Shown piece by piece: positions 52,998-60,551 of a stretch of DNA of 64,000 bases; within the stretch, counting starts at the first letter, position 1; each line of letters starts with the position of its first letter. The notes beneath the pieces are model-generated. The model worked only from the letters and a program-made list of their open reading frames with translations. It was not told where the DNA came from and did not search any database. This DNA is from Desulfobacterales bacterium (GTDB taxonomy: Bacteria > Desulfobacterota > Desulfobacteria > Desulfobacterales > Desulfosalsimonadaceae): assembly GCA_034520365.1 (NCBI GenBank), contig JAXHNP010000006.1, positions 799,001 to 863,000 on the forward strand. The letters run 5' to 3'. The translations under genes and the position numbers were made by a program.

Positions 52998-53831
52998 ATG
53001 AAGAAGAGATGGAAAATTATGGTGGGGCTGATTCTGATTTCCGCTTTAATCGTTTGCCCGGTTTTTGCTGCGGATGAGGCCGGTTCTTCGGGCGAAGAAA
53101 TGCCGGAGGCCGCTTCGGCATCTGAAGGCGGGCAAGAGACCGCCGCTGGAGAGCAGACAAAGCTGGAAAAGGCAAATGCGCTGCTGGCTACCAAGGAGCT
53201 GGATAAAGTCAAGCAGGCCATTTCCATTTATAAAGAGATCCTGAAAAATGATCCCCAAAATTTTGAGGCCACCTGGCGCTGTGCCAAGGCCTACCGGGAA
53301 TACGGCTATAAAGCCAAGCATAAGAGAGTCTCCGGGTGGGAAGACATCTGTGCGGAATACGGCAAAATCGGCATGGAATATGCCCAGAAGGCAATTGAGC
53401 TGAAACCGGATGAACCCCAGGGCTATTTTTTCTACGGCCTGAACGTGGGGGTCTATTCAGATGGTGTGGGCATCATCACCGCACTCAGGGAGGGGCTTAA
53501 AAACAAGACCCAGGAGAACCTTGAGAAGGCCTATGAGATCGACAAGACCTTTGACAACGGCGGTCCTATGCTCGCCCTGGGGCGGTTCTGGCAAAAGGTG
53601 CCATGGCCCTACAACGATAAAGACAAGGCCATGGAATATTACCGGGAGCTTCAGGAAACCGAATATTTCGGCCATCATGTGGAAGGCTACATCTATCTGG
53701 CGGAACTGTTGATGGACAAATGGGGAAAAAACCCCAAACAGGAGGCCCGATCGTTATTGAACGAAGCCATTGAAAGCACGGAAAATCCCTATTGGCAGGA
53801 GCGGGCCCGGGATTTGCTGGCCGAGCTGTAG
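52998..53831 (+). CDS. Exported TPR-repeat protein
   Basis: This 277-residue protein has a signal peptide (KIMVGLILISALIVCPVFA), an acidic low-complexity stretch (SSGEEMPEAASASEGGQETA), then TPR-like helices. These are NALLATKELDKVKQAISIYKEILKNDPQNFEATWRCAKAY, EYAQKAIELKPDEPQGYFFYG and ENLEKAYEIDKTFDNGGPML. It probably acts as a periplasmic scaffold. AAAAGGGGG precedes the ATG. Partners are unknown. Confidence 0.82.
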   Translation: MKKRWKIMVGLILISALIVCPVFAADEAGSSGEEMPEAASASEGGQETAAGEQTKLEKANALLATKELDKVKQAISIYKEILKNDPQNFEATWRCAKAYREYGYKAKHKRVSGWEDICAEYGKIGMEYAQKAIELKPDEPQGYFFYGLNVGVYSDGVGIITALREGLKNKTQENLEKAYEIDKTFDNGGPMLALGRFWQKVPWPYNDKDKAMEYYRELQETEYFGHHVEGYIYLAELLMDKWGKNPKQEARSLLNEAIESTENPYWQERARDLLAEL

Positions 53832-53892
53832 AAAAGGGGACGGGCGCAGACAGTCCATCCGGCTCAAACGATACTAAAATGCCGCACAGCCA

Positions 53893-54044
53893 CACGGTGA
53901 ATTTGTTCTGGCGAACAACCCCATAACCATGGGGTTGTTCGCATGTAAGGTCGGCACGGTGGCCGACCCTACAAAATGTCGGCATTGTCGCGTAGGGCGG
54001 GCCACCGTCCCCGCCTGAAAAATAGATAGAACAAATTTACCGTG
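53893..54044. mobile_element. MITE-like element, 152 bp, with 9-bp target duplication
   Basis: Ends CACGGTGAATTTGTTC and GAACAAATTTACCGTG flank an interior that is the reverse complement of the copy at 37545-37696. Direct flanks CGCACAGCC occur at 53883-53891 and 54045-54053. The right flank abuts the TTGACA of the peptide-gene promoter. Confidence 0.9.
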
Positions 54045-54053
54045 CGCACAGCC

Positions 54054-54082
54054 TTGACAGATTTTCAGGCAGAAGATATATT
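54054..54082 (+). promoter_or_regulatory. Strong sigma-70-type promoter before the peptide gene
   Basis: TTGACA (54054-54059), a 17-base spacer and TATATT (54077-54082) are close to consensus, followed by A/T-rich TATAATAATG. The start would be near 54090, giving an untranslated leader of about 100 bases. Confidence 0.75.
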
Positions 54083-54121
54083 TATAATAATGCTGCGATG
54101 AACGCAGCGGGCTAAAAAGGG

Positions 54122-54142
54122 GGTGCCGGCAATTTCGGCACC
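54122..54142 (+). promoter_or_regulatory. Hairpin in the peptide-gene leader
   Basis: GGTGCCG and CGGCACC pair around GCAATTT in the untranslated region, 45 bases before the ATG. It may stabilise the mRNA. No U-run follows. Confidence 0.5.
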
Positions 54143-54187
54143 GGATACACGGCTTAATCAATACTTTCAAGAAGAAAGGAGACAATC

Positions 54188-54250
54188 ATGAAGATTAGAA
54201 AAGTCAGAAAAGCGCCCACCGGTCTTTGCAAGTGCAAACGATCCTGCTAG
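54188..54250 (+). CDS. Candidate precursor peptide (20 residues, Lys/Arg- and Cys-rich)
   Basis: The peptide reads MKIRKVRKAP then TGLCKCKRSC. Eight of 20 residues are basic, and three Cys lie in the last seven positions (CxC-x3-C). AAAGGAGAC sits seven bases before the ATG. A near-consensus promoter lies upstream and a 15-bp hairpin with T residues follows directly, so a short abundant transcript is expected. The next genes are two radical-SAM/SPASM proteins. Such enzymes commonly modify small ribosomal peptides, so this is the best candidate substrate (inference). I do not recognise the peptide family. It could also be a regulatory leader peptide. Confidence 0.6.
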   Translation: MKIRKVRKAPTGLCKCKRSC

Positions 54251-54269
54251 CTACCAGATTTTAACTGAA

Positions 54270-54308
54270 AAAATAGCCTGTGCATGCCTTGTCTGCACAG
54301 GCTATTTT
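54270..54308 (+). terminator. Strong hairpin after the peptide gene
   Basis: AAAATAGCCTGTGCA and TGCACAGGCTATTTT form a perfect 15-bp stem around TGCCTTGTC, followed by ATTT. Partial termination here would make the peptide far more abundant than the enzymes encoded downstream. Confidence 0.8.
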
Positions 54309-54330
54309 ATTTGAGCACACACCTTTGCTT

Positions 54331-54684
54331 ATGACCAAAATCGATTTTAAGAGCTATATCTGCCGGCCGTACTGTATTTTTTTCCGGGAAGGGGAAAAAG
54401 AGGAAATGGCCTGCTACGGCGCCCAGGTGGTGGAAGCCCTGGTTGATCGGGGCGTGGTGTCTCCGGAACAGATCACGTTCGCCAAGGACCCGGCGCTTTG
54501 GCACCGGCACCGGCCCGTTATTGAACCCCATGTTTGTTTTCAATGCCCTTTTAGGGCCGAAGATTGCGATTTTCAATCCAATGCTCCCGAAGACGACATG
54601 GAGCCCTGCGGCGGCTATATCGTGCTCACCCTTCTGGTTGAGCATCGCCTGATCGATGAAAAATCCCTGGAAGCGGTGACATGA
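54331..54684 (+). CDS. Cys-rich protein of the radical-SAM cassette, unknown function
   Basis: This 117-residue soluble protein has seven Cys: CRPYC at about 11-15, MACYGA near 28, HVCFQCPFRAEDC at about 69-79, and EPCGGY near 94. The spacing suggests a metal site. The start at 54331 lies 22 bases after the hairpin and has no strong SD; an in-frame ATG at 54280 would lie inside the hairpin. It ends in ATGA shared with the first radical-SAM gene, so the two are translationally coupled. I do not recognise the family. It may be a partner or chaperone for the enzyme or the peptide. Confidence 0.75.
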   Translation: MTKIDFKSYICRPYCIFFREGEKEEMACYGAQVVEALVDRGVVSPEQITFAKDPALWHRHRPVIEPHVCFQCPFRAEDCDFQSNAPEDDMEPCGGYIVLTLLVEHRLIDEKSLEAVT

Positions 54685-55832
54685 CCTGGCAGCAAGCCTA
54701 CCTGCGCCTGGCCCCTGAGGCGGCGTTGAAGCGGCTGGAAATCCCCTATATTTATCATAGAGGAAGAGATGAGCTCTATGAGATCGATGACCGGGCACTC
54801 GATTTTTTAAGCCGGTGCGACGGCCATACAAAAGGCGAAAACCTGACGGATGACGCCGAGTTCGTCGAATACTGTATCGAAGAAGGGATTCTGGAGGCGC
54901 TTGCCGTGCCTGCGCCGATTGATATCACCATCGATCACAGCCCTTCTCCGTCCCTTCGGTACCTGGAACTCCACCTCACCCATCGCTGCAATCTTAAATG
55001 CCGGCACTGCTATCTGGGCAAATCCCGGCCGGCTGAGCTGGCGCTTTCAGAGGCCGTGGATATTACCCGGCAGTTTTCTGAAATGGGCGGACTGCGGCTT
55101 CTGATATCCGGCGGCGAGCCCATGGTTTACCAGGAGCTGGCGTCCTACCTGGAGGCTGTCAGGGATCTTAAAATCCGGCGGATCCTGTTTACCAACGGCA
55201 CCCGCATCACCCCGGATAATATCAAGCAGCTGGATGTGGATGAGATCCAGTTCAGCCTGGACGGCTGGCAAGCGGGGCATGACTGGCTGCGCGGGCCGGG
55301 GGTGTTTGAAAAAACCGTAAACGGGGTAAATATTGCGCGAAAGGCCGGCATTCCGGTCTCCTTTTCCACCATGATCCACAACGGGAATTTGACGGAATTT
55401 GACCGGATGCGCGAATTTATGGCGGAAGTCGAAGCGCTGGAATGGGGCGTTGATATATTGACGGTGGCCGGAGCCCTGGAAGGGCATGCGGATATTACCG
55501 TGCCCTATGAACAGGCCGCCCCCTTGATGGCCTATGCTTACGGCGGGGGCTATCACGGCGCATCTGAAGGCTATGCGTGCGGCCGGCATCTGATGGCGGT
55601 CATGCCGGATGGGAAAGCCGTAAAATGCGGTTTTTACAGGGATCGGCCGCTGGGCGATGCCCGGCAAAGCCTGAAAGACTGCTGGCTGAATATGACGCAT
55701 ATCCGGCTGGACGAGCTTGAATGCCGGGATTGCCCGGTACTTGAAGAATGCCGGGGCGGCTGCCGGTTCCGGGCCTCTCATCCTTTGGCGCCGGATCCCG
55801 CCATGTGCCGGCTTTACGGGATCTCCAGGTAA
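54681..55832 (+). CDS. Radical SAM/SPASM protein with a PqqD-like N-terminus
   Basis: This 383-residue iron-sulfur enzyme has residues about 1-85 resembling a PqqD/RRE-type peptide-binding fold (YIYHRGRDELYEIDDRALDFLSRCDG, FVEYCIEEGILE). The radical-SAM core has CNLKCRHCY (CxxxCxxC) near residue 104 and LLISGGEP for SAM. The SPASM domain is complete: CGRHLMAVMPDGKAVKC, then CRDCPVLEECRGGC and a last MC, giving ligands for two auxiliary clusters. SPASM enzymes typically install thioether, C-C or oxidative changes in peptides. It is coupled to the Cys-rich gene by a four-base overlap; a second radical-SAM gene follows ten bases later. Confidence 0.9.
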   Translation: MTWQQAYLRLAPEAALKRLEIPYIYHRGRDELYEIDDRALDFLSRCDGHTKGENLTDDAEFVEYCIEEGILEALAVPAPIDITIDHSPSPSLRYLELHLTHRCNLKCRHCYLGKSRPAELALSEAVDITRQFSEMGGLRLLISGGEPMVYQELASYLEAVRDLKIRRILFTNGTRITPDNIKQLDVDEIQFSLDGWQAGHDWLRGPGVFEKTVNGVNIARKAGIPVSFSTMIHNGNLTEFDRMREFMAEVEALEWGVDILTVAGALEGHADITVPYEQAAPLMAYAYGGGYHGASEGYACGRHLMAVMPDGKAVKCGFYRDRPLGDARQSLKDCWLNMTHIRLDELECRDCPVLEECRGGCRFRASHPLAPDPAMCRLYGISR

Positions 55833-55842
55833 AAAGCACTTT

Positions 55843-56769
55843 ATGCCCGCATACCTCCAGTTCTATCCCACCCTGCGGTGCAACTTTGACTGCGACTTCT
55901 GTTTTAACCGGCAGCTGCCCGACTGCGGGGATGTGTCGATCGAGAACTTCCAAAAAATGGTGTCCGTGTGCCGGGCAAACGGCATCCGGCACATTGATAT
56001 GCTGGGCGGTGAACCCACATTGCATCCCGGTTTGTTTGAAATGCTGGACCTATTGGTGGATGCGGGATTGATGAGCACCATCAGCACCAATGGCAGCCGG
56101 GTGGAGACGCTTTGGCAAATTTCCGATCGGTATTCAAGGGAATCCGTCCGCCTGGGAATATCCATGAATTCGGAAGATGTTGCCGAGCCGCTCCATCAGT
56201 ATATTCTTTCCCGCCGGCCGATCCTGAAGACGATTTTTTCAAAACACGACTTGATCCCGGACGCATTTAAATCCTATATTGGCCTTCAGGGCATTGAATT
56301 TTACCTGCTTTACCGGGACATCCTCAATTCGGCGGATCTTTTATACAGCCTGCCGTTTGAGGCGTTTTACAGCCGGCTTGTGGACATTAAAAAAGCATAT
56401 GCCGGTGTAGACGGCGTGTTCTGTTCCGGATTTCTCCCGGATCTGGCAGATTTTCCAGAGCTTGGAAATGTGCGCTGCCCGGCGGGCACCACCAAGCTCT
56501 CCGTGCTGCCGGACGGGCGGGTTTTTCCATGCTACCTGCTTTTCCGATACAGTGAATTTGAGCTTGGCAATCTGTTTGAGGATGATTTTGACACCATCTG
56601 GCAGCATCCGACACTGGAAAAATTCAGGCATTTTCAAGGCAACCCGTGCCCGCAAACCGAATGCCGGCTGCATCAGAGATGCCACGGCGGATGTCCGGCC
56701 ATCAGCTACATGTTTGACAAGAATCTCGACGCGCCGGATCCCAGATGCGTCTATCCGGTGAATCAATGA
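55843..56769 (+). CDS. Second radical SAM/SPASM-like protein of the cassette
   Basis: This 308-residue protein begins close to the core motif: YPTLRCNFDCDFCFNRQLPDC (CxxxCxxC at about 13-20), with MLGGEP for SAM. The C-terminal SPASM-like part has CPAGTTKLSVLPDGRVFPC, then C-x4-C-x5-C-x3-C (CPQTECRLHQRCHGGC) and RCVYP. The first pair is spaced wider than the usual CxxC. It lacks the N-terminal PqqD-like domain of its neighbour and may borrow it. The ATG at 55843 gives the normal length; the frame is open further upstream inside the previous gene. Confidence 0.88.
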   Translation: MPAYLQFYPTLRCNFDCDFCFNRQLPDCGDVSIENFQKMVSVCRANGIRHIDMLGGEPTLHPGLFEMLDLLVDAGLMSTISTNGSRVETLWQISDRYSRESVRLGISMNSEDVAEPLHQYILSRRPILKTIFSKHDLIPDAFKSYIGLQGIEFYLLYRDILNSADLLYSLPFEAFYSRLVDIKKAYAGVDGVFCSGFLPDLADFPELGNVRCPAGTTKLSVLPDGRVFPCYLLFRYSEFELGNLFEDDFDTIWQHPTLEKFRHFQGNPCPQTECRLHQRCHGGCPAISYMFDKNLDAPDPRCVYPVNQ

Positions 56770-56800
56770 ACCGTGAACTTTGAACTGTGAACCGTGAACC
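56769..56800. repeat. Heptamer array (CCGTGAA/CTTTGAA/CTGTGAA)
   Basis: Four in-phase units directly follow the stop of the second radical-SAM gene and precede the cupin gene. Confidence 0.7.
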
Positions 56801-56857
56801 TCAAGTTACTTTAGAAGCCCTTATTCTTAAATTGCATAAATATCTAAGGGAGCCCTG

Positions 56858-57196
56858 ATGAAGCCAATCGATTTAAGAACTCCGGCACTTTCTGCGGAAG
56901 ACGGGGAGTATATTTTCGGCAAGGAGCATACCGGCAGCCATGCCTGTTACATGATTTACGGGGTTTTAAAGCCCGGTGAAACGGATCGCCTGGTAAAACC
57001 GGGCGCGGGCCATGAGGAAATGGTGCTGGCCGCCGCCGGGGATCTGGAGGTGACAGGCGCGTTTGCCGGTCGTTTGGCCGCCGGATGCGCGTTTCATATT
57101 GAGGGGGAAGATACCGCATACCTGAGTAACCCGGGATCCGAAGAAGCGGTCTATGTTGTGGCGGGCGGACACTCTGAAGCAGGGCATCATCACTGA
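56858..57196 (+). CDS. Cupin-domain protein
   Basis: This 112-residue single-domain cupin has GAGHEEMVLAAAGDLEVTG (HEE pattern as first cupin motif) and GCAFHIEGEDTAYLSNPGSEEAVYVVAGGH (second motif with GxxxHI). A Gly-His-His-His end follows. Metal binding is plausible but the His/Glu set is not fully canonical. GGGAGCC precedes the ATG. It lies after the radical-SAM pair in the same direction and may belong to the cassette, although the heptamer array separates them. Confidence 0.75.
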   Translation: MKPIDLRTPALSAEDGEYIFGKEHTGSHACYMIYGVLKPGETDRLVKPGAGHEEMVLAAAGDLEVTGAFAGRLAAGCAFHIEGEDTAYLSNPGSEEAVYVVAGGHSEAGHHH

Positions 57197-57222
57197 GGGA
57201 TATGACCTGCGAAAGGAAAAGC

Positions 57223-57318
57223 ATGAAAAAAGGATTCAAAATCAGCCTGGCCATTCTTATTGTCGTGATGTGTGCCGGGTATTTCGGGTTAAAAGCCTAT
57301 GCCCCGCATGTGGAATGA
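57223..57318 (+). CDS. Small single-pass membrane peptide (31 residues)
   Basis: GAAAGGAAAA precedes an ATG encoding MKKGFKISLAILIVVMCAGY followed by FGLKAYAPHVE. It has a basic start, one hydrophobic segment and a short tail. The VVMC sequence does not meet the usual lipobox. Function unknown; it could be a membrane anchor or a secreted peptide. Confidence 0.6.
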   Translation: MKKGFKISLAILIVVMCAGYFGLKAYAPHVE

Positions 57319-57379
57319 GCCTTTTTTAAAACGCTTTTGCCGTGGCGGCCAGACCGCCTGCGGCAATCGGAGGGCGGAG

Positions 57380-57613
57380 ATGGATCTGGACAATTTTTTA
57401 CGACTGGTAAACAATTTCTATTACACCCATACCTATGCGGCCATCGGCATTATTGCCGCCCTTGCCATCATTGCCCTGTTCAAGCCCAAACAAACAGTTA
57501 AGGCGCTTTTGATAATTGCGGGCGTGGTCGCGGTGGGCTATATCCTGTATCTTATCGGCGGGGCGGTATGGTCCGGGTTTACAGACAAGAACCAGATGCT
57601 TCATAAATACTGA
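57380..57613 (+). CDS. Small two-helix membrane protein
   Basis: This 77-residue protein with the ATG at 57380 (GGAGGGCGG upstream) has two hydrophobic segments: TYAAIGIIAALAIIALF at about 18-34 and ALLIIAGVVAVGYILYLIGG at about 42-61. KPKQTVK between them should be on the cytoplasmic side. No family recognised. It is the last gene before a repeat and may be part of the same transcription unit as the cupin gene. Confidence 0.7.
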   Translation: MDLDNFLRLVNNFYYTHTYAAIGIIAALAIIALFKPKQTVKALLIIAGVVAVGYILYLIGGAVWSGFTDKNQMLHKY

Positions 57614-57762
57614 CGGCTTCGCAAAAAGTCCAATATCTTTGTTGCGCTGCATCCCTCGGAATTTCACGTACGCGTCAGTACGCTGCATTCCTCGGGATTT
57701 GCGCGCCGCGATCTTGAACTTTTTTCTTTGCCGTCCCGAAATCGACTTTTTACGAGTCCATC
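57612..57762. repeat. MITE-like element of a second family
   Basis: GACGGCTTCGCAAAAAGTC at the left and GACTTTTTACGAGTCCATC at the right are imperfect inverted ends (about 15 of 19). The interior has CCTCGG(G/A)ATTT repeats. It begins within the stop of the preceding gene. Only one copy is seen in the window. Confidence 0.65.
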
Positions 57763-57789
57763 AATACTAATCTTTGAAAAAGGCAGCCT

Positions 57790-58989
57790 ATGCCTCAGGC
57801 ATTCGATCTCTCAGATGACAGGTTAGCTGAAATTGCCCGTCAGATGGAGGAAAAAACGCGCGACGGGTTAAAGAAAGATGGCGGCGAGCTTCTTTGCATC
57901 CCCACGTTCGTACCCATCCGGTCCATCCCCCAATCCGGCCGCCTGTTGGCGCTGGATCTCGGGGGCACCAATGTGCGCTGCGCGCAGGTTGCCCTGGATT
58001 CGGGCCGGCTTAAATTTGAAAAAGGGCCGGTTAAAGAGCGGCTTACAAATGAGCAAGAGCGGCAGTTGGATCAGACGGATTTTCTGGACCGGCTGGCCAA
58101 CATTATACATTCCGTTGAACCGGCTTCAAATCTGCCCCTGGGATACTGCTTTTCATATCCGGCCGAACCTACAAGAGACGGGGATGCGGTTCTGCTGCGG
58201 TGGACCAAGGAAATGTTTGTTGCCGATACGGTGGGGCAAAAGATCGGTGAAATGCTGTGCCGGCACTTGGCTGGCCGGCATTTCTTTTGGCAGTGCACGA
58301 AGGTAAAAGTAATCAACGACACGGTGGCAGCCCTGCTTGCCGGCATGGGGGCGCCCGGTGCAGATGCCTATATCGGGCTCATCGTGGGGACCGGCACCAA
58401 CATGGCGATATCCCTGCCCACCGGGCGGATGCCTAAGATGACCGAAGACCGGGACGAAACCGTTGAGCTGCCGGTCAATTTGGAATCCGGTAATTTCCGG
58501 CCGCCCTTTTTGACCGAATGGGATGAAAAGCTGGACCGGGAATCCAATAATCCGGGCCAGCAGCGGTTTGAAAAAGCGGTTTCCGGCCAGTATTTAGCCC
58601 ATCTCTTTAAACTGCGTCTGCCGGAGAGCCGGATTGATACCCGGCAGGGCGCGGCAGCCGTATTTGAAAAAGCTTACGGGGCATCCGCTGAAACGGATAC
58701 GGAAAAAGAGATGGCAAAAGCGATTATCAATCGCTCCGCCCGGCTGGTGGCAGCGTCCCTGGCCGGCCTCATCTCCTTTTTAGCGACAGGTCGGGCGCAG
58801 CCGGTGAAAAAAGTTGTAATAACCTCTGAAGGCGGTGTTTTTTGGGGGCATCCGGCATATAAAGAAGCAGCCGAGTATGCATTGCGGCATTTGTTAAATG
58901 CCAAGGGCCTGTCAGGGCTTGATTTTGAGTTTTTGGCTCTTGACCATGCCAATCTGTTGGGCAGTGCCATTGCCGGGCTCTCAGAATGA
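57790..58989 (+). CDS. Hexokinase of the eukaryotic type
   Basis: This 399-residue protein is expected to phosphorylate glucose or other hexoses with ATP. Motifs are those of the hexokinase family rather than bacterial glucokinase. The phosphate-1 loop is LLALDLGGTNVRCAQV (about 53-68), the sugar-binding segment LGYCFSYPAE, and the catalytic Asp lies in VINDTVAALLAG. Further motifs are IGLIVGTGTNMA and the signature NLESGNFRPPFLTEWD, then ESNNPGQQRFEKAVSGQYLA. Eukaryote-type hexokinases are rare in bacteria. Base composition is like the neighbours, so any transfer is old. Monocistronic or followed by two small genes. Confidence 0.88.
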   Translation: MPQAFDLSDDRLAEIARQMEEKTRDGLKKDGGELLCIPTFVPIRSIPQSGRLLALDLGGTNVRCAQVALDSGRLKFEKGPVKERLTNEQERQLDQTDFLDRLANIIHSVEPASNLPLGYCFSYPAEPTRDGDAVLLRWTKEMFVADTVGQKIGEMLCRHLAGRHFFWQCTKVKVINDTVAALLAGMGAPGADAYIGLIVGTGTNMAISLPTGRMPKMTEDRDETVELPVNLESGNFRPPFLTEWDEKLDRESNNPGQQRFEKAVSGQYLAHLFKLRLPESRIDTRQGAAAVFEKAYGASAETDTEKEMAKAIINRSARLVAASLAGLISFLATGRAQPVKKVVITSEGGVFWGHPAYKEAAEYALRHLLNAKGLSGLDFEFLALDHANLLGSAIAGLSE

Positions 58990-59002
58990 AATGGAGGAGG
59001 CG

Positions 59003-59200
59003 ATGAACCCGCTTAAAACAAAAATATTTACCTATTTTACCCTAAACATCAATCCGCCCAATGAGATTCAGATCAACGAATGGCTGGCTGATCATCCGGA
59101 TATAGAAATCGTACATATGCTCCAATCCGAATCCATGGCGGAAAAAAACGGCGAGATCGAGCGCAATCTAAGTATTACCATTGTCTACCGGGAATCCTGA
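59003..59200 (+). CDS. Small protein of unknown function (65 residues)
   Basis: The ATG at 59003 follows GGAGGAGG. The protein reads as an alternating beta/alpha mini-fold (IFTYFTLNINPPNEIQINEW, DIEIVHMLQSESMAEKN, NLSITIVYRES). No domain is recognised, and there are no Cys or membrane segments. It lies 13 bases after the hexokinase and is probably co-transcribed. Confidence 0.6.
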   Translation: MNPLKTKIFTYFTLNINPPNEIQINEWLADHPDIEIVHMLQSESMAEKNGEIERNLSITIVYRES

Positions 59201-59229
59201 CTGAAAATCCATTGATAAAGGGACGGCTT

Positions 59230-59568
59230 ATGCAAGCGGAAAATTTTGTAATCGGGAAAGTCTATTTTGAAGGAAGCTTTTTGCACCCGGAGTATCCCAT
59301 CCCCGAAATTGAAACCTGGATCTATGTCGGCATGAATCTCTTCGAGGAGGAAGCGGAAGAGGAGAATGCCTATTTTTTCATCAATCCGCAGAAATACTAT
59401 GAGGACGATCTAAAGCCCGCGATCCAGGATGAGAGCTTTTTCGAGGATATTGACGGCTATTATGTGGTCAAGGAAAGCGATTTGGATGCGATCATGGATA
59501 TTGATGAACTCGCTGCCTGGCTGCCCGCCCTGAAGGGGGCGGAAAATGCGGAAGAGGTCTTCTTCTAA
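59230..59568 (+). CDS. Acidic protein of unknown function (112 residues)
   Basis: The soluble acidic protein begins MQAENFVIGKVYFEGSFLHP and contains LFEEEAEEENAYFFINPQKYYED and a C-terminal helix (DIDELAAWLPALKGAENAEE). The ATG at 59230 has AAAGGGAC. No family is recognised. It follows the previous small gene by 29 bases in the same direction. Confidence 0.65.
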   Translation: MQAENFVIGKVYFEGSFLHPEYPIPEIETWIYVGMNLFEEEAEEENAYFFINPQKYYEDDLKPAIQDESFFEDIDGYYVVKESDLDAIMDIDELAAWLPALKGAENAEEVFF

Positions 59569-59880
59569 GTAACTTCACGGTTTAAGGTATAGGGTGTAAG
59601 GTGTACGGTCAATGAAATCAAGAAGTTATGGTCGGCACGGTGGCCGACCCTACGATGAATCGGGTTTTTCCCCATTCGTAGGGCGGGCCACCGTGCCCGC
59701 CTGAAAAATAGATAGAACAAATTTACCGTACCTCAGTACGTAGGGCGGATAAGCGATAGCGCATCCGCCAAATGTTTCGAGTTTACAATTCACGGTTTAC
59801 AGTTCAAAAAACTCAATGCCTTTAAAGTTATTTATAGGCTCGGTTCCTGCCGCCTGCCGCCCGCGGGCCGGGGAGGGCGC
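59567..59880. repeat. Composite repeat block L: heptamers, REP pair, MITE right end, second hairpin family
   Basis: Same order of parts as at 52523: CTAAGTAACTTCACGG, GTGTAAGG heptamers, AATGAAATCAAG, GTCGGC and GGCGGG palindromes around GATGAATCGGGTTTTTCCCC, and TAGAACAAATTTACCGTACC. A GTAGGGCGGATAAGCG hairpin (59740-59769) and GTTTACA-type heptamers are inserted before AAAGTTATTTATAGGCTCGG. No gene is present. Confidence 0.8.
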
Positions 59881-59882
59881 TT

Positions 59883-60551
59883 CTACCCAATACGCTGCTG
59901 CGCGATAAGATTCTCTAAGTGGATTTTTTTGAGGGCATCGGCGAAATGCGTAAAATCCCGGGCAGCGGCGCCGGGGTTTTGGTCAACGATATGCTGATAG
60001 CTATCCCGGATAAGATCAACCATGGTTTCAAAGTAATCGGGAAAAATCGTCAGGGTCGAATATTGTATCCGTTGGGCACTGGGCATGAGTTCCAAGGCGA
60101 TTTTCTCGACGATCGGGTTCCGGGCGGCGGCTAATATCATCTTGCCATAGTCCGTGAATCCTTCCAGGTAGATTTCATAGTCCTTTGTTTCAAGGCTTTT
60201 TTCGATCTTGTCCAAGGCTTTTTTTAATGCCTGTATTTCCTTTTTTGTCGCATTTTCCGCTGCCTTGGCAAAGACATACTGATAGATGATCGTGACAGTG
60301 TCATAGAAATTTAAAATATATTCCTCGGTTAGTTCGGTGACCTTGTAGCTGCCCGAGGCGGTACGCTCAAGGAGGCGGTTCTGCTCCAGCATGTGCAGGG
60401 CATCCCGTACCGGGCTCCGGCTGACGCCCCATTCTTTGGAAATTTTGGTCTCATAAATCATCTCGCCGGATTTAAGTTCATTCCGGATAATCTGGTTGCC
60501 GAGAATTTGCACCAGTTGATCCGAAAGATTATTGCGTGCCAGTTGTTCCAT
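59883..60551 (-). CDS. GntR/FadR-type transcription regulator
   Basis: This 222-residue regulator has a winged helix at about 8-72 (ELKSGEMIYETKISKEWGVSRSPVRDALHML) and a C-terminal FCD ligand domain of helices (about 80-215). The usual FCD metal ligands (D-x3-H...H...H) are mostly not evident: DFTHFADALKKIH offers one possible set. Such proteins sense carboxylates or acyl-CoAs. It is last in a leftward unit and starts 23 bases inside the CooC-like gene, so it is coupled to it and may regulate the unit. Confidence 0.85.
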   Translation of the reverse strand: MEQLARNNLSDQLVQILGNQIIRNELKSGEMIYETKISKEWGVSRSPVRDALHMLEQNRLLERTASGSYKVTELTEEYILNFYDTVTIIYQYVFAKAAENATKKEIQALKKALDKIEKSLETKDYEIYLEGFTDYGKMILAAARNPIVEKIALELMPSAQRIQYSTLTIFPDYFETMVDLIRDSYQHIVDQNPGAAARDFTHFADALKKIHLENLIAQQRIG

